DNA of 64,000 bases from Rhizobium sp. EC-SD404 (lineage in GTDB: Bacteria; Pseudomonadota; Alphaproteobacteria; Rhizobiales; Rhizobiaceae): contig NZ_LR701459.1 of assembly GCF_902498825.1 (NCBI RefSeq), forward strand, positions 1,246,001-1,310,000, given 5' to 3'. Shown piece by piece: positions 44,075 to 53,224 of this stretch; position 1 is the stretch's first letter; the number at the start of each line of letters is the position of its first letter. A program made the position numbers and the translations under genes. The notes under the pieces are model-generated. The model was not told where the DNA came from. It worked only from the letters and a program-made list of their open reading frames with translations, and searched no databases.

Positions 44075-45271
44075 TTGTCCGCATTTCTCGCCCGCATCGA
44101 TGCCGAACTGGCGGAGATCCGCGCTGCCGATCTGTTCAAGACAGAGCGGCCGATCCGGTCGCCTCAGGGCGCCCGCGTGTCGATCGAGGGCCGGGCCGGC
44201 GACGTCATCAATCTCTGCGCCAACAACTATCTCGGCCTTGCGGACAATCCAGAACTGGTCGCTGCAGCCACCGCGGCACTTCAATCGTCCGGCTACGGTA
44301 TGGCGAGCGTGCGCTTCATCTGCGGCACGCATGATTTGCACCGGGAACTGGAAACATCGATCGCGCGCTATCTCGGCAAGGACGACGCGATTTTGTTCGC
44401 CGCGTGTTTCGATGCCAATGGCGGGCTGTTCGAACCGCTCCTGACCGACCAGGATGCGATCGTTTCCGATAGCCTGAACCATGCCTCCATCATCGATGGT
44501 ATCCGGCTCTGCAAGGCGAAGCGCTATCGCTATGCAAATTCCGACATGAACGAACTGGAATCCGCGCTCAAGCAGGCACGGGCCGATGGTGCGCGCACCA
44601 TCATGATCGCGACCGACGGTGTCTTCTCCATGGACGGCTATCTCGCCAAGCTGCCTGAGATCGTGGCGTTGGCGCAGGCTCATGACGCCGTCGTTATGGT
44701 CGACGATTGTCACGCGACGGGCTTCATGGGTGAGCGCGGCGCCGGCACGCATGTTCACCATGGCGTTGCCGACGGGATCGATATCCTTACGGGCACGCTG
44801 GGCAAGGCGCTCGGCGGCGCGATCGGCGGCTATATTGCGGGCCCGCAGGCCGTCATCGATCTTCTGCGCCAGCGCGCGCGCCCCTATCTCTTTTCGAACG
44901 CGCTTCCGCCCATGGTCACGGCTGCCAGCATCAAGGCGATCGAACTGGCCGAGAAGGGCGACGATCTGCGCGCGCGGCTTTTTGCAAATACGAAAAAGTG
45001 GCGCTCGGGCCTCGAGGCGCTCGGCTTCCGCCTGCTGCCGGGCGAGCATCCGATCGTGCCGGTCATGTTCGGCGAGGCCGCCATTGCGCAGGCCATGGCC
45101 AAGCGCCTTTACGAGGCGGGCGTCTATGTCAGCGGCTTCTTCTATCCCGTCGTGCCGAAAGGCCAGGCGCGCATCCGCACCCAGATGAACGCGGCTTTGA
45201 CCGAGGACGATTTGGACACAGCACTTGCCGCGTTCGGCGAAGCGGGCCGCGAATTGAAGGTGATCTCGTGA
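44075..45271 (+). CDS. kbl: 2-amino-3-ketobutyrate CoA ligase (glycine C-acetyltransferase)
   Basis: A protein of 398 aa from TTG at 44075, with AAGGAG 6 bp upstream; an in-frame GTG at 44045 lacks a ribosome site. The alignment to E. coli Kbl runs end to end: [44 protein letters not shown] [20 protein letters not shown], and the PLP lysine Lys244 in [13 protein letters not shown]. It cleaves 2-amino-3-ketobutyrate with CoA to glycine and acetyl-CoA. It overlaps tdh by 4 bp. Confidence 0.96.
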   Translation: MSAFLARIDAELAEIRAADLFKTERPIRSPQGARVSIEGRAGDVINLCANNYLGLADNPELVAAATAALQSSGYGMASVRFICGTHDLHRELETSIARYLGKDDAILFAACFDANGGLFEPLLTDQDAIVSDSLNHASIIDGIRLCKAKRYRYANSDMNELESALKQARADGARTIMIATDGVFSMDGYLAKLPEIVALAQAHDAVVMVDDCHATGFMGERGAGTHVHHGVADGIDILTGTLGKALGGAIGGYIAGPQAVIDLLRQRARPYLFSNALPPMVTAASIKAIELAEKGDDLRARLFANTKKWRSGLEALGFRLLPGEHPIVPVMFGEAAIAQAMAKRLYEAGVYVSGFFYPVVPKGQARIRTQMNAALTEDDLDTALAAFGEAGRELKVIS

Positions 45272-46359
45272 TCTCGAATACCGGAACCATGTTCGCTCTG
45301 GCCAAGTCGGAACCCCGCGAGGGTCTCTGGCAGACGGAAGTGGCGATTCCGGAGATCGGCCCGGATCAGGTTCTGATCAAAGTCTCGAAAACCGGCATCT
45401 GCGGCACCGATGTGCACATTTGGAAATGGGACGAGTGGGCGCAGCGGACCATTCCTGTGCCCATGGTCGTCGGGCATGAATATTCCGGCACCATCGTCGA
45501 TGTGGGGCGTTCCGTCACCAATCTGAAGGTCGGCCAACGGGTGTCGGGCGAAGGCCATATCGTCGGCAATTCGAGCCGCGCCGCGCGGGCGGGCCGCTTC
45601 CATCTCGATCCCGAAACGCGCGGCATCGGCGTCAATATTCCGGGCGCCTTTGCGCAATATTTGGCTCTACCGGCGTTTAACGTCATTCCGTTGCCCGATG
45701 AAGTGGACGACGAGATCGGCGCGATCCTCGATCCGCTCGGCAACGCCGTGCACACGGCTCTCTCCTTCGACATCATCGGCGAGGATGTGCTGATTACAGG
45801 CGCCGGTCCGATCGGCATCATGGCGGCGATCGTGGCTCGGCATGTCGGGGCACGGCACATCGTCGTCACCGATGTGAACCAGTCTCGGCTCGATCTCGCC
45901 GCCAAGCTCTGTGACGTCGTTCCCGTGAATACCGCGACCCAAGATTTGCGCAGCGAAATGGGCCGCATCGGCCTGCGCGAAGGTTTCGATGTCGGCTTGG
46001 AGATGAGCGGTTCGGACGTGGCTTTCCGGCAGATGGTCGACACGCTCGTCATGGGCGGCCGCATCGCGTTTCTTGGGCTCCCGGCTAAGCCCGTGCTCGT
46101 CGACTGGTCGACGATCGTGCTGAAGAGCCTTGTGATCAAGGGCGTTTACGGCCGCGAAATGTTCGAGACCTGGTACAAGATGCTCGCCATGCTGCAGTCC
46201 GGGCTGGATGTGCGCGGCGTGATCTCCCATCGCCTCGCTGCCGCCGATTTCGACAAGGGGTTCGAGGCCATCAAGCGCGGCGAAGCAGCAAAGATCGTGC
46301 TGGACTGGTCGGATGCGGGCACAAGCGGCTTCGCGGCGCAGAAGGAGGCGGCGCAATGA
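45268..46359 (+). CDS. tdh: L-threonine 3-dehydrogenase
   Basis: A zinc-dependent dehydrogenase of 363 aa that oxidises threonine to 2-amino-3-ketobutyrate with NAD+. GTG at 45268 has AAGGTG 6 bp upstream and overlaps the kbl stop. ATG at 45289 would match the E. coli N-terminus more exactly but has a poor ribosome site. Catalytic zinc Cys45 is in [19 protein letters not shown], followed by GHEYSG, and the Rossmann motif is [10 protein letters not shown]. The structural zinc loop looks replaced: the expected four-cysteine cluster after [10 protein letters not shown] is missing, with [18 protein letters not shown] instead of cysteine residues. Confidence 0.93.
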   Translation: MISNTGTMFALAKSEPREGLWQTEVAIPEIGPDQVLIKVSKTGICGTDVHIWKWDEWAQRTIPVPMVVGHEYSGTIVDVGRSVTNLKVGQRVSGEGHIVGNSSRAARAGRFHLDPETRGIGVNIPGAFAQYLALPAFNVIPLPDEVDDEIGAILDPLGNAVHTALSFDIIGEDVLITGAGPIGIMAAIVARHVGARHIVVTDVNQSRLDLAAKLCDVVPVNTATQDLRSEMGRIGLREGFDVGLEMSGSDVAFRQMVDTLVMGGRIAFLGLPAKPVLVDWSTIVLKSLVIKGVYGREMFETWYKMLAMLQSGLDVRGVISHRLAAADFDKGFEAIKRGEAAKIVLDWSDAGTSGFAAQKEAAQ

Positions 46360-47864
46360 GCCGTTCTTTCGAGAGTGATCACTCCGCTGCCGATGGGCTC
46401 ACTGCCCTAAATGCACGCGTGCGCAAGGATCTCGAACTTTTGTGCCGTCCGCCGGCCAATTGGGTTCCTCCACGCCAGACGGTCGGCCAGCCGGTCGTCG
46501 ATGTTGTGATCATCGGCGGTGGCATGTGCGGCCTTGTCGCTGCGTTTGCTCTGCACTCCGCCGGCATTCGCAACGTGCGCATCTTCGACCGCAATCCCGC
46601 CGGGTACGAAGGGCCGTGGGTGAATTACGCGCGTATGGAAACGCTGCGCTCGCCCAAGCAATTGACCGGGCCTGCCTATGGCATTCCCTCACTGACATTC
46701 CGCGCCTGGTTCACCGCACAGTTCGGCGCGGCGGAATGGGACGCGCTGGACAAGATCCCCCGTCCGATGTGGATGGACTATCTGCGCTGGTATCGCGCTG
46801 TGCTGGAAATCCCGGTCGAGAACGACGTCAATGTCGACCGCATTCTGCCTGAAGGCGATTGTCTGAAGCTCGAACTCTCGGGCTCCGGCACGCATGACGT
46901 CCAGGTTTTCGCCCGCAAGGTCATCATGGCAACAGGCCGCGACGGGACTGGGCATCCGAATATCCCGGCCTTTGTGGAAGGCCTGCCAAAATCGGCATGG
47001 GCGCATTCGTCGGAAGCCATCGACTTCAAGGCACTCAAGGGCAAGCGCGTCGCCGTTATCGGGGTCGGCGCATCTGCGGTCGACAATTCCGCCGAGGCGC
47101 TCGAGGCCGGCGCCGCGGAAGTGCGCCATCTGATCCGGCGCAAGCAGATGCCGACCGTCAACAAGATGATGGGGATCGGCTCCTTCGGCTTCACAGCTGC
47201 GTTCTCGCGTCTCTCGGATGCGTGGCGCTGGCGCTTCATGCATTATTCATTTCTGACGCAGACGCCATCGCCGCGCGGTTCGACCTTGCGGGTCAGCCGC
47301 CATTCCAATGCCTATTTCCACTTCGGCAAAGGTATCGCGCGCGTCACCCATGATGGTCACGAACTCGATATCGCGATGCAGGACGGCAGCCGTCTGAAAA
47401 CCGACTTCCTCATTCTCGGCACGGGCTTCACGGTCGAGCCCTTGGCCCGCACCGAGCTCGATGGCTATGCCGACAAGATCCTGCTTTGGGGCGATCGCTA
47501 CGTGGCACCTGCCGAGTTGCGGCATTCCGAGCTCGCGAAGTTTCCCTATCTCGCCGACGATTTCGCATTCCAGGAGCGCGAAGCGGGCGCGGCACCTTGG
47601 CTCTCGGCGATCCACTGCTTCAACTACGGCGCGTCGGTCAGCCTCGGTAAGGTCAGCGGCGACATCCCCGGCATCAGCGAGGGCGCCGCTTGGCTTGCCC
47701 GTGAAATCGCCGCCACGCTTTATCGCGAGGATGTCGAGGCCCATTTCGCGGCCATGGAGGCTTACGACAAGCCGGAGCTTCTGGGCGACGAGTGGACCGA
47801 AACGCCGCTCGATCCGGAAGGCGTCGATCTGCCGGAATTGAAGACGGGGAGCGACGCCCGATGA
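46356..47864 (+). CDS. FAD/NAD(P)-dependent oxidoreductase, FMO-like
   Basis: A protein of 502 aa with two dinucleotide-binding folds: FAD motif VVIIGGGMCGLVAAFAL (about 50-66) and NADPH motif VAVIGVGASAVDNSAEAL (about 230). It also has an ATG motif MATGRDGTGHPNIP and the second-FAD LILGTGF. This is the flavin monooxygenase layout, though the Baeyer-Villiger fingerprint (FxGxxxHxxxWP) is not present. It overlaps tdh and the next gene by 4 bp each, so it belongs to the same pathway. The substrate is unknown; N- or C-oxidation of the imported compound is a reasonable guess. Confidence 0.82.
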   Translation: MSRSFESDHSAADGLTALNARVRKDLELLCRPPANWVPPRQTVGQPVVDVVIIGGGMCGLVAAFALHSAGIRNVRIFDRNPAGYEGPWVNYARMETLRSPKQLTGPAYGIPSLTFRAWFTAQFGAAEWDALDKIPRPMWMDYLRWYRAVLEIPVENDVNVDRILPEGDCLKLELSGSGTHDVQVFARKVIMATGRDGTGHPNIPAFVEGLPKSAWAHSSEAIDFKALKGKRVAVIGVGASAVDNSAEALEAGAAEVRHLIRRKQMPTVNKMMGIGSFGFTAAFSRLSDAWRWRFMHYSFLTQTPSPRGSTLRVSRHSNAYFHFGKGIARVTHDGHELDIAMQDGSRLKTDFLILGTGFTVEPLARTELDGYADKILLWGDRYVAPAELRHSELAKFPYLADDFAFQEREAGAAPWLSAIHCFNYGASVSLGKVSGDIPGISEGAAWLAREIAATLYREDVEAHFAAMEAYDKPELLGDEWTETPLDPEGVDLPELKTGSDAR

Positions 47865-48370
47865 GCACCGATTTCGACACCAATGTCGTGACGCGGCTCG
47901 CTTCGGTGCGCGATGATGGTTCAAAGGTCGCGGCTGCTGTGGCGTTGCGCTTCGATGTCTTCGAGATGACACAGGCGGCGCACGATGCGGCGCTGAAGCC
48001 GCACGATACCGGCGGGTTCACCCACGTCGAGCGGGCAGCGCTTGCGACGCGGATTTCGAAACTCAACCACTGTGCGGAGCTGGCCGAGCACTATTCGGAA
48101 CTGCTCGCCACCTACGACGCCAATGAAGACACGCTCGCGATCGCCGATCCGGCCTTCGATGGTGATGCGTGGTCGCGCATCAATGCCGTCTTGACGTTTA
48201 CGGACCTGGTCGCCGCCAACCCGAAGGCAACGCAGCCCGACGACGTCGCGTCGCTTCAGGCCGCCGGCGTTTCGGATGCGGATATCGTGCGGCTGGCCGA
48301 GCTCAATGCGTTTCTCGCCTATCAGATCCGGCTTCTGGAAGGGCTGAAGCTAATGCGGGGTGCGGCATGA
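47861..48370 (+). CDS. CMD-domain protein, Avi_7170-like
   Basis: A protein of 169 aa from the ATG that overlaps the upstream stop. The all-helical sequence (THVERAALATRISKLNHCAELAEHYSELL ... ADIVRLAELNAFLAYQIRLLEGLKLM) resembles the carboxymuconolactone decarboxylase fold but lacks a CxxC pair, having only one Cys in LNHCAEL. To my memory this matches the family named after A. vitis Avi_7170, which always neighbours the Avi_7169-type peroxidase-like protein found next here. Exact activity is unknown. Confidence 0.75.
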   Translation: MSTDFDTNVVTRLASVRDDGSKVAAAVALRFDVFEMTQAAHDAALKPHDTGGFTHVERAALATRISKLNHCAELAEHYSELLATYDANEDTLAIADPAFDGDAWSRINAVLTFTDLVAANPKATQPDDVASLQAAGVSDADIVRLAELNAFLAYQIRLLEGLKLMRGAA

Positions 48371-48948
48371 GCGCGGTGATCCATACGTTCACGACCGAGG
48401 TTCCCGAATGGCGCCCGCGGGTCAAACCCATCGACCTCGCCGAGGCGACACCTGAACAGCTCGATGCGCTCAAGGTGACGCCTTCGAACACGAAGGTTTC
48501 CGACTACGTCCTGGTTCTGGCAAACGACGTAGAGACGCTGAAGGTACGTACGCCGCTCTTCAACGCGATCATGTACAACAAGGGTGGTTTGAGCCGCGCG
48601 GAGCGGGAGATCGGTGCTACCGCCGCGTCGGTCGTCAATCGCTGCGTCTATTGCGCTGCCGTCCATTCCAGCCGCTACAACCAGCTTGCCAAGGACGAGA
48701 CGGTCATGCAGCGCATCTTCGCGGACGGCGAAGAGGCGCCCCTTGACGACCGGGCATCCGCGATCTTCAAATTCGCGACCAAGCTTTCCAAAGCCCCGAG
48801 CGAGACCGCCCCGGAGGACATGCAGCGCCTACGCGACATCGGCATGAGCGAGGAGGAAATCCTCGATCTCATCCTGTCGACGGCGCTGTTCGGTTGGGCA
48901 AACAGACTGATGCACGTGCTTGGCGATCCGGTGGCGGAAGCGGACTGA
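48367..48948 (+). CDS. Alkylhydroperoxidase-domain protein, Avi_7169-like
   Basis: A protein of 193 aa, ATG overlapping the upstream stop by 4 bp. The AhpD/CMD active site is intact: RCVYCAAVHSSRY carries the Cys-x-x-Cys-x3-His relay. Helical segments LSRAEREIGATAASVVN and MSEEEILDLILSTALFGWANRL complete the CMD fold. It could be a thiol peroxidase repairing peroxides made by the adjacent flavoenzyme or act on the pathway intermediate itself. It forms a pair with the preceding CMD-like protein. Confidence 0.82.
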   Translation: MSAVIHTFTTEVPEWRPRVKPIDLAEATPEQLDALKVTPSNTKVSDYVLVLANDVETLKVRTPLFNAIMYNKGGLSRAEREIGATAASVVNRCVYCAAVHSSRYNQLAKDETVMQRIFADGEEAPLDDRASAIFKFATKLSKAPSETAPEDMQRLRDIGMSEEEILDLILSTALFGWANRLMHVLGDPVAEAD

Positions 48949-48998
48949 TCATGGGCCCACAAAAGCCCATTCGAATTATGAAATGAAAGGAATTGAGA

Positions 48999-50123
48999 GT
49001 GGAACAGGGCAATCAGGGGATCGGAAAGGTCGGCATCGTCGGGGCAGGGTCCATTGCATTCGGTGCTGCCGCCTACCTGGAAAAGGCCGGTCACCGCGCC
49101 ATGCTCTGGTCGCCATCCGGCGATCGCACGAAGCGTCTTGCGAGCGGTGAAGCGCTCATCGCTTCCGGCGCGCTCGAAGGGACGTTCTATCCGGCGGTGG
49201 CGAAGTCAGCGCAGCAACTCGTCGAAGCCAACGACGTGCTGATGATCGCCTTACCGGGATATGGGCACAAAGCCGTCATGGACGCGATTGCACCCTATAT
49301 CCGCGAAGGTCAGAGCGTCCTGATCAGTTCCCATGCATCTTTCGGCGCGCTTTATCTCAACCGGCTTCTCGCCGAGCGCGGGGTTGTCGTTCCGATCGTT
49401 GCCTGGGGCACCACCGTCACGACTGGGAGGCAGCCGAGCCTGGTCGAAGCGCAGATCAACACCGTGCGCAGCAAGGTCGATGTCGCCACGCTGCCCGAAA
49501 GCATGAGCGCCGAGGGGCTGGCAGTTTGCCAGAAGCTCTTCGGCGACCGCTTCGTCCAGCGGGACGGGCTTCTTGCGATCGCGCTCTCCAACCTCAATCC
49601 GCAGAACCACATGGGCATTGCGCTCTGCAACATGACACGCATGGAACACGGCGAAATCTGGCCGCAGGGCCTCAATGTCACGCCGCATGTCGGACGGCTG
49701 CTCGAAGAACTTGACCGCGAACGCATCGCCATTGCGGAAGCGCTGGGGCTCAAGGTGCGGGACATCTTCGAGCACTTCCATCTGTCGTTCCATGTGCCGA
49801 AGGACAGCGTCTCGGCGATGAATCAGGAGATGCACCGCGAGGGGCGTGGCGGCACCGGCCCCGCGACGGCGGATTCACGCTATGTCACCGAAGACGTGCC
49901 GTTCGGCCTCCTCATGACGGTGAAGCTCGGCGAACTCACCGGTCGCCCGGCAGTCCTCCACGACGCCGGCGTGCGCATCTTCTCGGCGATGTATGGCCGC
50001 GATTTTGCGACCGAAAACACGCTGCTCGACGCGATCGGCATGTCGGATCTTTCGCTGGAAAGATTGCGCAAGCTCGCCCGCGACGGCTTCGAAATTGCGT
50101 CGGGGGCCCGCGCCGCCGGATGA
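48999..50123 (+). CDS. Octopine/opine dehydrogenase-family enzyme
   Basis: A protein of 374 aa. GTG at 48999 has AAAGGAA about 8 bp upstream; TTG at 48993 is the alternative. The Rossmann motif GKVGIVGAGSIAFGAAAYLEKAGH is N-terminal. The C-terminal opine-DH domain has the catalytic His204 in NPQNHMGIALCNMTRMEHG, plus EALGLKVRDIFEHFHLSF. Family members reductively join, or oxidatively split, an amino acid and a 2-oxo acid. In an operon with an importer and degradative genes, the oxidative (splitting) direction is more likely. Substrate unknown. Confidence 0.85.
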   Translation: MEQGNQGIGKVGIVGAGSIAFGAAAYLEKAGHRAMLWSPSGDRTKRLASGEALIASGALEGTFYPAVAKSAQQLVEANDVLMIALPGYGHKAVMDAIAPYIREGQSVLISSHASFGALYLNRLLAERGVVVPIVAWGTTVTTGRQPSLVEAQINTVRSKVDVATLPESMSAEGLAVCQKLFGDRFVQRDGLLAIALSNLNPQNHMGIALCNMTRMEHGEIWPQGLNVTPHVGRLLEELDRERIAIAEALGLKVRDIFEHFHLSFHVPKDSVSAMNQEMHREGRGGTGPATADSRYVTEDVPFGLLMTVKLGELTGRPAVLHDAGVRIFSAMYGRDFATENTLLDAIGMSDLSLERLRKLARDGFEIASGARAAG

Positions 50124-50241
50124 AACTTGCACACGGGACGACAGAAGCCCGGTCCAACAAAAGATCAAAACAGGCACTGGCCGCTTTAGCTCTCACATGC
50201 GAGACGGCCGATCATCACCGGAAACAGAGGGAGACTATGAA

Positions 50242-51354
50242 ATGACGAAATTCCATATCAACCGCCGCAGGCTGATCCAGACGTCGGCAGCCGGCGCAGC
50301 AATTCTGGCGGCACCGGCAATCCTGCGGTCGCGCGAAGCGCGTGCCCAGGAAGGCACCGTCAACATCTGGACCTATGCCAACTTCATTCCGCAGGACTTC
50401 ATCAGCGAATTCCAGAACGAGACCGGCATTCAGGTTCAGGTTCGCCTGGTCGACGATCAGGGCAAGCAGTTCAATCTGTTGGCTGCCGAACAGCCGGAGC
50501 CGACCGTCGACATCCTGACAGTTGCCGGCCATCGATTCCTGCAGTTCATCGAGTCGGGCTTGCTCGCCCCGATCGACACGGGCCGTCTGACAAATTGGGG
50601 CAACATCAACACCATCTATTCGGAAAGCGATTGGGGCACGATCAACGGCGAAAAGTGGGGCGCTCCCGTGCTCTCCGGCGCCGAGGTGCTCGCCTGGAAC
50701 ACGGAATTGGTCGACGCAGCAGAGACGGCTAGCTGGGACGTCATGTTCGACCCGAAATACCAGGGCCAGACCGCTTACATCATCCAGGACATGATGTCCG
50801 TGCTGATGCTCTACAAGGGCTATGACGGCAACATGATCGAGTACATGGACGATCCCGAGCGCGCTGCCGAGATCGTGCGCGAAACGCGCGATTTCATGAT
50901 CGAAAACAAGGGCATGGTTCGGAAGTTCTACGATTCCGGCGCCGAGATCCAGCAGATGTTCATCAACCAGGACGTCGTGCTTGCCCACGCCTGGAACGGT
51001 CCGATCTCGAAGCTGATCATGGATGGCTTCCCGATCGACATGACGATCCCGAAGGAAGGCTCCTACGGCTTCATCTACACGTTCAACATCGCCGAAAACG
51101 CACCGAACGCCGACAACGCCTACACCTTCCTCGACGCGCTTCTCGCCCGTCCGGAAATCGGAGCTGCGATGACCCGCGCTTCGGGCTACCTGTCGACCAT
51201 GAACGGCGTGAACGAGCACCTGAGCGAGCTCGAACAGCGCGCTTCGTCCTTCACCGAAGAGGAGTTGGAAGGTCTGCAGTTCTTCCGCGCCGAGGCCAAC
51301 GAGATGAAATACGAACTCGTCGACCCGGCCGTCGAAGAAGTGAAAGCAGCCTGA
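50242..51354 (+). CDS. Polyamine-type ABC transporter substrate-binding protein
   Basis: A periplasmic receptor of 370 aa with a twin-arginine-like signal (INRRRLIQTSAAGAAILAAPAIL ... EARAQ). The mature part starts GTVNIWTYANFIPQDFISEFQNETGI, the PotD/PotF pattern, with GAPVLSGAEVLAWNTELV and VVLAHAWNGPISKLI further on. The Asp/Glu residues that hold polyamine amines in PotD are not clearly conserved, so the ligand may not be a polyamine. It is first of a four-gene importer set, 118 bp after the opine-DH-like gene. Confidence 0.88.
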   Translation: MTKFHINRRRLIQTSAAGAAILAAPAILRSREARAQEGTVNIWTYANFIPQDFISEFQNETGIQVQVRLVDDQGKQFNLLAAEQPEPTVDILTVAGHRFLQFIESGLLAPIDTGRLTNWGNINTIYSESDWGTINGEKWGAPVLSGAEVLAWNTELVDAAETASWDVMFDPKYQGQTAYIIQDMMSVLMLYKGYDGNMIEYMDDPERAAEIVRETRDFMIENKGMVRKFYDSGAEIQQMFINQDVVLAHAWNGPISKLIMDGFPIDMTIPKEGSYGFIYTFNIAENAPNADNAYTFLDALLARPEIGAAMTRASGYLSTMNGVNEHLSELEQRASSFTEEELEGLQFFRAEANEMKYELVDPAVEEVKAA

Positions 51355-51454
51355 TCCTTCACCGGAGCGGGCGGTCTGACGTCCGCTCCGGTCCCTTACG
51401 CACTTCAAAGCAAGACGGTACCGCACGCCGGTAAGCGTCGAAGGAGCATCGCTG

Positions 51455-52441
51455 ATGGCTCAGAGCCAGTCCTCCACGCTCGAAAAGAGCGGCGAACGGT
51501 CATCGACCGGGCGGCGCAGCTTCTGGGGCGCGCTCGCGCAGAACGGAACCTACAACGCGGTGACGGGCGTGCTCTTCAAGACGCAGCGGCGCCAGTTCCT
51601 GCTGCTTGCCAGCTTTCCCCTGATCTGGGTGTTCGTGGCGCATCTCGGGCCCATCATCCAGATGTTCTATATCAGCTTTGTGGATTCCTACCCGCCGCGT
51701 GTCGGCTATGAACCGCAGTTTACGCTCGACAACTGGGCGACCTTCTTCGGCCAGAGCATCTTCGTAACCCCGTTCATGCGAACGCTGGTCTATGCCTTCA
51801 CCTTCACCTTCGCGACGCTGCTGATCACCTATCCGGTGGCCTATTTTCTTGCCAAGCACGTGAAGCGGCAGAACCAGCTCATCTTCCTGCTTCTGCTTCT
51901 CATCCCGTTCTGGGTCGGGGAGATCGTGCGCACCTATGCGATCATGATCCTGCTCGGCAACACGGGCGCCGTAAACCGTCTGTTGATGATGCTGGGCATG
52001 ATCGAACGGCCGATCCCCTTCATGTATACGAGCTTTTCGCTGGGCGTCGGCATCGTCTACCTGACGTCGCTCTACATGCTGCTTCCACTCTATTCCGCGC
52101 TGGAAAAGATCCCGCGCAGCTATCTGGAAGCGGGCGCCGATCTCGGAGCGGGCGCCTGGACGCGGTTTCGCAAGATCACGCTACCGCTCTCCAAGGAGGG
52201 CATCGCCTCCGGCTGTACGCTCGTTTTCCTGATTTCGACAGGTTACTACGCCACCCCGGTTCTTCTCGGCGGGCCAAGCACCACGGTCTTTGCCGAAACC
52301 ATCGCAGGCTTCTTCCATGTGGCAGGCGATCAGTGGCCGACCGGTGCCGCGTTCTCCTCGATCATGCTGATCGCCGCGCTGTCGATCACCGGCATCTTCC
52401 TGAAACTCATGGGCCGCTCCGGGAAAGGTCTGATGAAATGA
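51455..52441 (+). CDS. Polyamine-type ABC transporter permease, PotB-like
   Basis: A protein of 328 aa. An N-terminal hydrophilic region of about 45 residues precedes six membrane helices (FLLLASFPLIWVFVAHLGPIIQM ...). The EAA loop SYLEAGADLGAGAWTRFRKITLPLSKEGI contacts the ATPase. It overlaps the second permease by 4 bp. Confidence 0.92.
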   Translation: MAQSQSSTLEKSGERSSTGRRSFWGALAQNGTYNAVTGVLFKTQRRQFLLLASFPLIWVFVAHLGPIIQMFYISFVDSYPPRVGYEPQFTLDNWATFFGQSIFVTPFMRTLVYAFTFTFATLLITYPVAYFLAKHVKRQNQLIFLLLLLIPFWVGEIVRTYAIMILLGNTGAVNRLLMMLGMIERPIPFMYTSFSLGVGIVYLTSLYMLLPLYSALEKIPRSYLEAGADLGAGAWTRFRKITLPLSKEGIASGCTLVFLISTGYYATPVLLGGPSTTVFAETIAGFFHVAGDQWPTGAAFSSIMLIAALSITGIFLKLMGRSGKGLMK

Positions 52442-53223
52442 CCAAGTCCACCCGCATTTTCATGTCCGTCATCTACTGGGCATTCGTGGTCTATCTGTTC
52501 GTGCCGCTGGTGCTGATGGTGGTCATGGGGTTCAAGGATTCCGCCTTCATCGGCTTCCCGATCCAGTCCTGGACGCTCGACTGGTACAGGGGCGTCTTCC
52601 AGGACACCGAGGTGATCAACGTCTTCATCTATTCGATGACGATCGCGATCACGAGCACGCTGCTCTCGCTGGTGATCGGCACCTGGGTGGCGTCCTTCCT
52701 CGGACCGTACAAGTTTCCGGGCAAGGTCATCATCTTTGCCATCACCTGCCTGCCGGCGGTCATTCCCGGCATCATTTCGGCGATCTCGCTGCGCATCTAT
52801 GCGCGCTTCCTGGATATCGATCCGGGCATGCTGGCTATCATTCTCGGCCACACGGTGCACAACGTTCCGTTCGTGGCGCTGGTTGTCATGGCGCGGCTCG
52901 CGACCTTGCCGAAAAGCCACATCGAAGCGGCGCGCGATCTCGGCGCCGACAGCTTCATCGCCTTCTTCCGCGTGACGCTGCCCTATCTCCGTCCGGCGCT
53001 CATCGGGGCTGGCATCTTCTGCATGCTGCTCAGCTTCGACGATTTCGTCCGCGCCTTCTTCCTCGGCAGCTACCAGCCGACCCTGCCGGTGCTGATCTTT
53101 GCGAAGCTGCGTTCGGGCATGTCGCCGGAAATCAACGCTATCTCCACGGTCGTGCTCGTCATGACAGCAATTCTGGGCATCTGGGCAGAACGCTCGATGC
53201 GCCGCATGAACAAAGGGGCCTGA
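52438..53223 (+). CDS. Polyamine-type ABC transporter permease, PotC-like
   Basis: A protein of 261 aa from the ATG that overlaps the PotB-like stop. Six helices begin with SVIYWAFVVYLFVPLVLMVVMGF; the EAA loop is SHIEAARDLGADSFIAFFRVTLPYLRPALI. It forms the heteromeric channel with the preceding permease. Confidence 0.92.
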   Translation: MTKSTRIFMSVIYWAFVVYLFVPLVLMVVMGFKDSAFIGFPIQSWTLDWYRGVFQDTEVINVFIYSMTIAITSTLLSLVIGTWVASFLGPYKFPGKVIIFAITCLPAVIPGIISAISLRIYARFLDIDPGMLAIILGHTVHNVPFVALVVMARLATLPKSHIEAARDLGADSFIAFFRVTLPYLRPALIGAGIFCMLLSFDDFVRAFFLGSYQPTLPVLIFAKLRSGMSPEINAISTVVLVMTAILGIWAERSMRRMNKGA

Positions 53224-53224
53224 C

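Noticed and set aside
46356..47864. Baeyer-Villiger monooxygenase
   Set aside because: The two nucleotide-binding motifs are present, but I cannot find the FxGxxxHxxxWP fingerprint.
48999..50123. Evidence for a Ti or Ri plasmid opine region
   Set aside because: One opine-DH-family gene is not enough; there are no T-DNA borders, vir, tra or rep genes, and neighbours are catabolic.
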